Shown: one piece after another, positions 58,367 to 64,000 of the stretch
Numbering within the stretch: position 1 is the stretch's first letter
Layout of the letters: every line of letters starts with the position of its first letter
Source of the DNA: Pinus tabuliformis
Taxonomy: Eukaryota > Streptophyta > Pinopsida > Pinales > Pinaceae
Direction: 5' to 3'
Assembly: GCA_031772625.1 (NCBI GenBank)
Contig: CM062816.1
Location: forward strand, 1,673,919,078-1,673,983,077
DNA: 64,000 nucleotides
Made by a program: the position numbers and the translations under genes
Notes under the pieces: model-generated
What the model saw: the letters and a program-made list of their open reading frames with translations, nothing else
Database searches by the model: none
Told to the model about the DNA's origin: nothing

Positions 58367-58752
58367 TGTTAGAAAAATAGAATTTACTCACAGAGGTAGA
58401 GGGGAAGCGCAGCTAGATTTAGCAAGGCTTAATAAAACACATAATTCATTTATGAAAAAAACACAAAGTATAGATTTTGCAAGGCTTAATAAAACATAGA
58501 ATTCATTTATGAAAAAAACACAAAGTAAAGATTGGAGTTACACAATAAAATTTAGGATTAAATTCTATTTCATGAAAATACATTCATGTGAGACTGGGGC
58601 TCATTAACCATGTAAAAACAAGGTTTACACTGATTTACACTTCACCATGGGTTGCAGAGCACTCAGTAAACCCATGATTTTTGGTTCACCACCTCATAGG
58701 CTCTAGCTCTCTTTCTCTCTAACTTGGAAAATGACTTATATTTATCTTAACA
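58367..58752 (-). repeat. Candidate Copia-4 5' LTR
   Basis: The plus-strand ends are TGTTAGAAAAATAG and ATTTATCTTAACA, an imperfect inverted pair. The boundary next to the primer site is firm; the outer boundary is inferred. It contains a 57 bp tandem duplication at 58422-58535. Confidence 0.55.
58422..58535. repeat. 57 bp tandem duplication within the LTR
   Basis: GCAAGGCTTAATAAAACA..., including ATTCATTTATGAAAAAAACA, occurs at 58422 and again at 58479 with few differences. Confidence 0.85.
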
Positions 58753-58944
58753 TACAATTTGAATTTAATACATGACAGAGCAAATAATTACGTAGTTGTT
58801 GTTGACAGTTTGTTTGTGGAGTACTCCGGGCAATATTCTACATTGAAAGCCTTAACGTGGGTGATGTGCTGTAGAATAGTTCACCCAGTACTTATGTTCT
58901 GGCTTTAGACCTTCCATCTTCAAACAAAGAGGCAACCTATAAAA

Positions 58945-59124
58945 ATGTTAGTCATTCCATTTCAAAGAGAAATGGAACATGCAAAAATACTTCTCACAAG
59001 TATGGCTGCTCTCACAGTATTTATTGCACTGATTGGGATTAATATTTCCAACACAACGGAGGATTATGTTATTTCCAAAATCACCAATTCAGTGCTGCAA
59101 GCCTCTGTAATTTATATCGAATAG
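58945..59124 (+). CDS. Paralog B, N-terminal ORF (59 aa)
   Basis: ATG at 58945 opens 59 codons: MLVIPFQREMEHAKILLTSM, then AALTVFIALIGINIS, then TTEDYVISKITNSVLQASVI, to a TAG at 59122. It is likely helical with a hydrophobic centre. It lies 32 bases before the U-box-like ORF and in another frame. It may be the N-terminal part of the same gene with a frameshift or small intron, or a separate exon. The start is the first ATG in this frame; an internal ATG at 59002 is also possible. The family is not known to me. Confidence 0.45.
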   Translation: MLVIPFQREMEHAKILLTSMAALTVFIALIGINISNTTEDYVISKITNSVLQASVIYIE

Positions 59125-59156
59125 CCCTACACTATTTTATATTGAATTAAATACGT

Positions 59157-60226
59157 ATGGGTAAGAATCGAACGGTGGCCATGGAAATGAAAAAGGAAAT
59201 GAAGGTGGAAATGGTACCTGAGAAGTATATGGACATCATCACTGGGGAATTCGCTTATGATCCCGTGCGATTACCGTTGGAGCAAGATACCACCCAGCTG
59301 CTCTACAACAGAAACACGCTGCAGACCATTTGGGAAATTGAACGGCATGCCCGGAATCCTCTTACTCGAGAGTGGTTTGACATTAAAAGCGCCATCTTCC
59401 AATGGGAATTGAGAAAAGAAATGAAGCATTACATTAAACATCATGGACTGCGTTCAAACACTGTAATTGCCAACTATTCAAAAATTATGGACAAAGGAGA
59501 GATGAATCAATGTTTAATGAGGTTGCGTAAATCTGTTACACGGAGGCAGATAACGGTGAAGAATTTGTTGAAAATATGGAAGAAAGTGAATATAGTTCAC
59601 TTGTTTTATGAGTTTCATTCTCAGAACATAAAACCTTCGATATCTGTAAATGGCTTCAGATATTTCAAGAAACTCATTTGCAAAACATTAAGAGAAAAGG
59701 AAGCCAAAGAAGCTGCCTTGAATGTGGGTAAGGAAAGGAAATAGTGAGGGCCGCCGTCGACGTCATAATAAACAGAGTGAGATCAGTAGAGAAAGTCCCA
59801 ACTGAATTCTTGGGAATCTTAAAGAAAATTCAAAGGGACATGTGATTTCAAGTTTAATGAGCATTATCGGCCATGTTTATAGGAATAATGAAGGCTATAT
59901 GAAAAACCTGTCCTCAATTCTGCTAGTATTTTGTAAGGTATTTGATGAGATTACTGTGCAGGTAGTTGGAAACCCTAGCCCAGCTGTGTTGCTGGGATAT
60001 CCTTGTGCCCTAAAGATATCGTGTGAAGCGAAGCAGCGATATCAACAGCGAAGACTTGAATCACGGGATTGCTATTCTGAGAACAAGGAGGGTTTCTCTT
60101 TTATTTTTGACAAGGATGTACCAAAGAGGACTGTTCAATGCTGTAACCATTTGCATCTCTAGAGAAATTGAGCGATCAAACTAGATGAGTGACCTTAAGA
60201 AGGGGCAAATTGTTGAAGCTTACGTG
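59157..60226 (+). pseudogene. Paralog B: U-box-like protein gene, truncated by Copia-3
   Basis: ORF 59157-59744 (195 codons) contains a U-box-like domain at about residues 23-95: YMDIITGEFAYDPVRLP, LLYNRNTLQTIWE, NPLTREW. U-box domains are RING-like folds without zinc that recruit ubiquitin-conjugating enzymes; DPVRLP followed by PLTR fits the UBE4-like type. After the TAG, coding continues in shifted frames: EIVRAAVDVIINRVRSVEKV (to 59840), then ORF 59842-60162 with SSILLVFCKVFDEI and PAVLLGYPCALKI. A last piece, MSDLKKGQIVEAYV, ends where the Copia-3 LTR begins. Two or more small indels and the insertion make it a pseudogene. Paralog C (12408) matches the middle and paralog A (5138) matches the end. 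The U-box assignment is by motif only. Confidence 0.55.
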
Positions 60227-61039
60227 TGTTGGAATTTAATTCCAACCGCAACAATGAACAGCTGGACAAGAATCTGATCTGCAGTAAATACTCCAGGCTG
60301 ATCGGTGCATCAAAGTCAAGCCCGATATTTTTGCACATAAATATGCATTAAAGTTTCAATTGAATTCCCCTGCAGACAACCGACTTGTTTTTTGATAGAA
60401 GCATCACCACCTTGCTGCATTAAATACAGAGATAAACATTAGAAGGTATTTTGTAATATTTTATTGTTTTAATCAGATATCTTTCAGCATATAAATACCA
60501 CACAACATTTCTGTTTTAATGTTAGCAGCAGCAGCTGAAGAATCACACAGAACAGAGGAAAGCACGCAACAGCGTGAAGAAGAAGAATAATTTCAGAACA
60601 GTGAAATGCACAGCAGTGCAGATTTGAATGTAATTTGCTTTCTGGTTGTTTGCTGATAGAAAGGGTAGATGTTATTTGTGTGGAACAGAAGCGTTCCTTG
60701 GTAAATCTGTTTTGTAATAGAAGTTGTGAAATTCTCTCAGTATGAGAGGAAGACAAATCTGTAACAGTTAGTTTATTTTGATGAATACAAGTTAATTTTT
60801 CCTGTTGCTGTTACACCGTCACCGTTGCTGTTACACCGTAACTCAAAAAATACTTGACGTCAAAAATTTACGTTGCTGCAACACCACGAACAGCGTTGCT
60901 GCAACACCAGTTACAGCAACTGAAAAAAAAACTGTGTTGCTGAAACACCGTTTCCAGCAAGCGATTTTCTGTTTTTCTGTGTAAAAACAGAGTGCAATTT
61001 TTGTCTGTCTGTTATGGAATTTATCAGAAAATTCCAACA
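60227..61039 (+). repeat. Copia-3 5' LTR (813 bp)
   Basis: It starts TGTTGGAATTT and ends AAAATTCCAACA, so its ends form an 11 bp inverted repeat. Bases 60228-60246 are a perfect palindrome around a central T. A TATA box is at 60490-60497. Near the end (about 60806-60955) are several GTTGCTG(A/C)AACACC units. Confidence 0.95.
60490..60497 (+). promoter_or_regulatory. TATA box in Copia-3 5' LTR
   Basis: TATAAATA sits some 260 bases into the LTR, a normal U3 promoter position. Confidence 0.5.
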
Positions 61040-61051
61040 TGGTATCAGAGC
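61040..61051 (+). other. Copia-3 primer binding site
   Basis: TGGTATCAGAGC directly abuts the LTR end. It is the canonical site complementary to initiator Met-tRNA. Confidence 0.95.
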
Positions 61052-61200
61052 TAGTCTAGGCACTCAGTGAGTCAAAAACAGAGATTGTTTTTCACTGTAG
61101 GAGCTGTAAGAAGTTTGTTGAGCAGATTTTTCTAGCAGAGAAAGTTTTTGCTTGTTTTCAAAATACAGACAGTATCTTTTCTTTACCAATACAGGTTAAG

Positions 61201-62120
61201 ATGGCAGATGCTGGAACCGGTTTGACAAATCCCCAACTGCCACAGTTTAATGGGAAAATTACAGTTATTGGTCCATAACAATGAAAGCATTGTTTGCTTC
61301 TCAAGGAATATGGGAGCTGGTTGAAACTGGCTATGCTGAACCTGCAGATGCAACAGCGTTGGCTGCTTTGACAGCAGCAGAAAGAGACCAGTTGAAAGGT
61401 GACAGAAAGAAGGATGCCAAAGCCCTCTTTTTCCTCTTCCAATCAGTACATGAAAGTGTTTTTCAGCGGATTGCAGTAGCAACAAAATCTAAGGAGGCAT
61501 GGGATATTCTCCAAACTGTCTATCAAGGCATGGAGAAGGTGAAGACTGCAAAGTTGCAGATGTTGAGGAGAGACTTTGAAAATCTCAGCATGAAGGAATC
61601 TGATACAATAGATTCATTCTTCACTCAGGTTATTGGCTTGATAACCCATATAAGATCTCATGGTGAGATTCTTGAAGATAGAAGGATTGTAGAGAAAATC
61701 TTGAGATGTTTACCCTCAAGGTTTGAATCTATTGTGGTGGCAATAGAAGAAACAAAAGATCTCTCACAGTTCACGGTAGATGAGCTGAGTGCTTCTCTGT
61801 TGTCTCATGAACACAGACTGAGTAGAGGAACAGATTCCTCTTTTGAGCAAGCATTTAAGACTCAGATGTCTTTTGGCCAAAGAAGAGGTCGAGGCAGAGC
61901 AAATAACAGAGGTCGTGGAAGAAGCCAAAACAGAGGCAGAAATTACCCTGCTAGCACAAGCGGAAGGAGCTGCAATCAGAACCAAGCTGAAGGTTCAAGC
62001 AAACAACAAGCTCATGGACAAAGGTATGACAAATCCCAAGTCCAATGTCATTATTGTAAAATATTTGGGCACTATGCCATTGAATGCAAGAAAAAACAAA
62101 ATGACATGAATAATAGGTAG
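61201..62120 (+). pseudogene. Copia-3 gag (one frameshift, one terminal stop)
   Basis: ATG at 61201 begins MADAGTGLTNPQLPQFNGK. The frame then shifts: compared with Copia-4 and Copia-1, one A is missing at about 61255-61259, and the main frame runs from 61281 (MKALFASQGIWELVETGY) for 279 codons. It has the capsid-type helical region (residues 1-185 of that ORF), an RG-rich basic tract (about residues 200-220) and an intact CX2CX4HX4C zinc knuckle, CHYCKIFGHYAIEC (about 62045-62085). A TAG at 62118 separates it from pol in the same frame; Copia-1 has a sense codon there. The protein would form the particle and bind RNA. Confidence 0.92.
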
Positions 62121-64000
62121 AATGCTAATTTTGCAAATGAAGAAGATAAGAATCCAAAGAATGTGCTGTTAACATGTAACATAGCACAAGACAAACAAGA
62201 AGATTTTTGGTTCTTAGACTCAGGTTGTAGTAATCACATGACTAGAAATATTGCAATGTTTGCCAATCTGGATGAAAATGTGAAATCTGAGGTAACAACA
62301 GCGACTGATGTTAAGATATCCGTCAAGGGTAAGGGCAGAGTCAGTATTCGAGCAAAAAATGGAGAACAGATGATTGTGCCAGAGGTATACTATGTACCTG
62401 GTCTCAAATGTAATCTTTTGAGCATTGGACAGCTCATAAACAAAGGTTACAACGTGTTCTTCAAAGATGATTTGTGTACTATCAGAGACATACCTCCAAG
62501 TAAGAAGATCATTGCACAGGTGCAGATGACCAGCAATAGAATGTTTCCTCTCAAACTCAGGGCAGATTTGAAGGAAGGCAGAACTATTGCGGCTATAACA
62601 CAAGAAGTCTTTCAAGAACAGGTGAAAGATGTGATTTGGTTGTGGCATTTGAGATTTGGACATCTCAATTTCGGAGGCCTAAATCTGTTGCACAGAAAGG
62701 GAATGGTAAAGGGATTGCCGTTGATTGAGAAACCGGACAGCCTTTGTGAAGGCTACATCTTGGGCAAGCAACACAAAGAAAGCTTTCCAGCAGGAAAGAG
62801 TATAAGGGCAAAAGCACCCTTAGAAATTGTTCACTCTGATGTGTGTGGACCGATGCAAATACCATCATTTGCTGGAAATAGATATGTTTTAACTTTTATT
62901 GATGATTACACCAGAAAGACATGGGTGTATATGCTGAAACAGAAGAGTGAAGTGTTTGAGAAATTACGCCACTTCAAAACTCTTGTTGAAAAGCAGAGTG
63001 GGCATTATATCAAAGTGCTCAGAACAGATAGAGGAGGAGAGTACATCTCCCAAGAATTTCTGCGTTTTTGCAGAGAGAATGGCATACAAAAGCAGTTCAC
63101 AGCAAGGTATACACCTCAGCAAAACGGTGTTGCTGAAAGAAAGAACAGGACCATTCTTGACATGGTCAGAAGTGTGCTGAAGGCAAAACACTTGCTGTAT
63201 GAGTATTGGGCAGAAGCTGTTACTTGCGCAGTTTACATCTTGAATAGATGCCCAACTAAAGCTATCATGAACAGAATACCAGAAGAGGCATGGAGTGGTC
63301 AAAAGCAAACTGTCACTCACATGAGAGTATTTGGTTGTGTTGCATATGCACATGTACCGGATCAGCTAAGGAAAAAGCTTGATAGTAAGGGGGAGAAGTG
63401 TGTCTTTATTGGTTATTGTGATGAGTCAAAAGCATACAAACTCTATAATCCATCCACCAAGAAATTAATAATAAGCAGAGATGTGCAGTTCATTGAAGAT
63501 GAAGCTTGGGATGGAAGCTTAGATAAAACAGTGAATGTGAAGACAATAGTGTCTCATGAAGAAGAAGAGGAAGGGACAACAGCAAATAATCCTTCCTTGG
63601 TGGCAACTCCTACACCACAGCAAGTTCAACAAACCACACCACAAGCTGGAATTCGAACAGCCTTGAGAATTCAAGGAAGAACAGATGTTGTTACACCACA
63701 AACAGCTGCTGCTGAAACACCACAGGGATCTGAAATACCCTCAAGTTCGGATGGAACTCCAAGCACACCAAGAAGACCAAGATTCAGAAATCTGAATGAG
63801 ATTTATGAACAAGGAGAGGTAAGTAACAATACCGGTCTGAATTCATTATTCGCTTCGTATTGTCATATTGATGACCCAATCCATTTTGAAGATGCTGTAA
63901 ATGAAGATAAATGGATTGAAGCAATGAATGAAGAAATTGGTGCAATTGAGAAAAGTAAAACATGGGAGTTAGTGGACCTCCCTGAAGGCAAAGATGCCAT
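62121..64000 (+). pseudogene. Copia-3 pol (protease, integrase, start of reverse transcriptase), runs off the window
   Basis: The frame following gag is open from 62121 to the window end, over 620 codons. Protease: FWFLDSGCSNHM (about 62206). Integrase zinc site: WHLRFGH and CEGYILGKQH (about 62643-62775), where the third ligand Cys is Tyr; Copia-1 keeps CEGC. Integrase core: VHSDVCG, FIDDYTRK, RTDRGGEY and QNGVAERKN, all catalytic residues present. A linker rich in Thr, Pro, Gln and Ser follows (about 63570-63780). Reverse transcriptase begins EDAVNEDKWIEAMNEEI (about 63890) and continues beyond the edge. The zinc-site change probably impairs integration, but the rest looks intact. Confidence 0.93.

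Larger units (their letters stand above)
57506..58752 (-). mobile_element. Copia-4: truncated 5' end of a copia element
   Basis: On the minus strand the order is a candidate LTR (58752-58367), primer site (58366-58355, TGGCATTAGAGT), leader, then gag. The element breaks off near 57500, where the array fragment begins. The gag is of the same family as in Copia-1 and Copia-3. The five bases beyond the LTR are TACAA. No partner LTR is visible. Confidence 0.75.
60227..64000 (+). mobile_element. Copia-3: Ty1/copia retrotransposon, 3' end outside window
   Basis: It comprises the 5' LTR (60227-61039), primer site, gag, protease, integrase and the beginning of reverse transcriptase. The bases before the LTR (ACGTG) would be the left arm of the target duplication. 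Breaks seen are one missing base near the gag start and one in-frame TAG. It is clearly younger than Copia-1, which shares its protein family. It interrupts paralog B. Confidence 0.95.

Noticed and set aside
58422-58535. Tandem repeats considered as a possible CRISPR array
   Set aside because: Only two adjacent long copies without spacers, inside a plant LTR.
58367-59053. Longer Copia-4 LTR ending at TTTCCAACA
   Set aside because: An open reading frame of paralog B (58945-59124) runs straight through that end, so the nearer end at 58752 was preferred.

Overview
This window looks like nuclear DNA of a large-genome seed plant, possibly a gymnosperm. It is AT-rich and gene-poor, and it is packed with old, mostly broken LTR retrotransposons (Ty1/copia and Ty3/gypsy), LINEs and small repeats. 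No bacterial-style operon, rRNA or CRISPR is present. The organism call is an inference from element content and layout.

Layout. 1-5134 is the 3' part of a decayed copia element (Copia-1) ending in a 1068 bp LTR. 5138-5560 is the 3' end of a host gene remnant (paralog A). 5560-12400 is AT-rich with a duplicated 81 bp unit, an inverted-repeat cluster and a tRNA-like relic. 12408-14930 is a second remnant of the same gene family (paralog C), broken by a mini LTR-like duplication and carrying a 12-residue tandem repeat. 15000-26330 holds microsatellites, a copia fragment, a strong foldback, two LINE fragments, an inverted-repeat-bounded segment and a possible first exon of a host gene. 26338-39711 is a copia element (Copia-2) with both LTRs and a target duplication; it is split by a nested gypsy element (28859-36677) whose own 5 bp duplication is exact. 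40761-54726 is a tandem array of a roughly 3.2 kb unit with gypsy gag relics on the minus strand; its second unit is split by an almost complete 6.8 kb LINE (45198-51966) with a 17 bp target duplication and a poly-A tail. 57240-58752 holds another array fragment and a minus-strand copia 5' end (Copia-4). 58945-60226 is the best-preserved copy of the host gene family (paralog B, with a U-box-like domain). It is interrupted at 60227 by a younger copia element (Copia-3), whose 5' LTR, gag, protease, integrase and start of reverse transcriptase run to the window end.

How the parts relate. Copia-1, Copia-3 and Copia-4 share one gag family. Copia-1 and Copia-3 sit in paralogs of the same host gene at homologous positions about 45 bp apart, and paralog B is enclosed between the 5' LTRs of Copia-4 and Copia-3. 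The LTRs of Copia-1 and Copia-3 both start with a perfect palindrome that differs in sequence but keeps its pairing, and both carry arrays of short hairpins near the LTR end. The nested insertions give a relative order: Copia-2 before the gypsy element, and the 3.2 kb array before the LINE. Almost every coding region has stops or frameshifts; the Copia-3 pol portion is the cleanest, with no stop seen between 62121 and the window edge.
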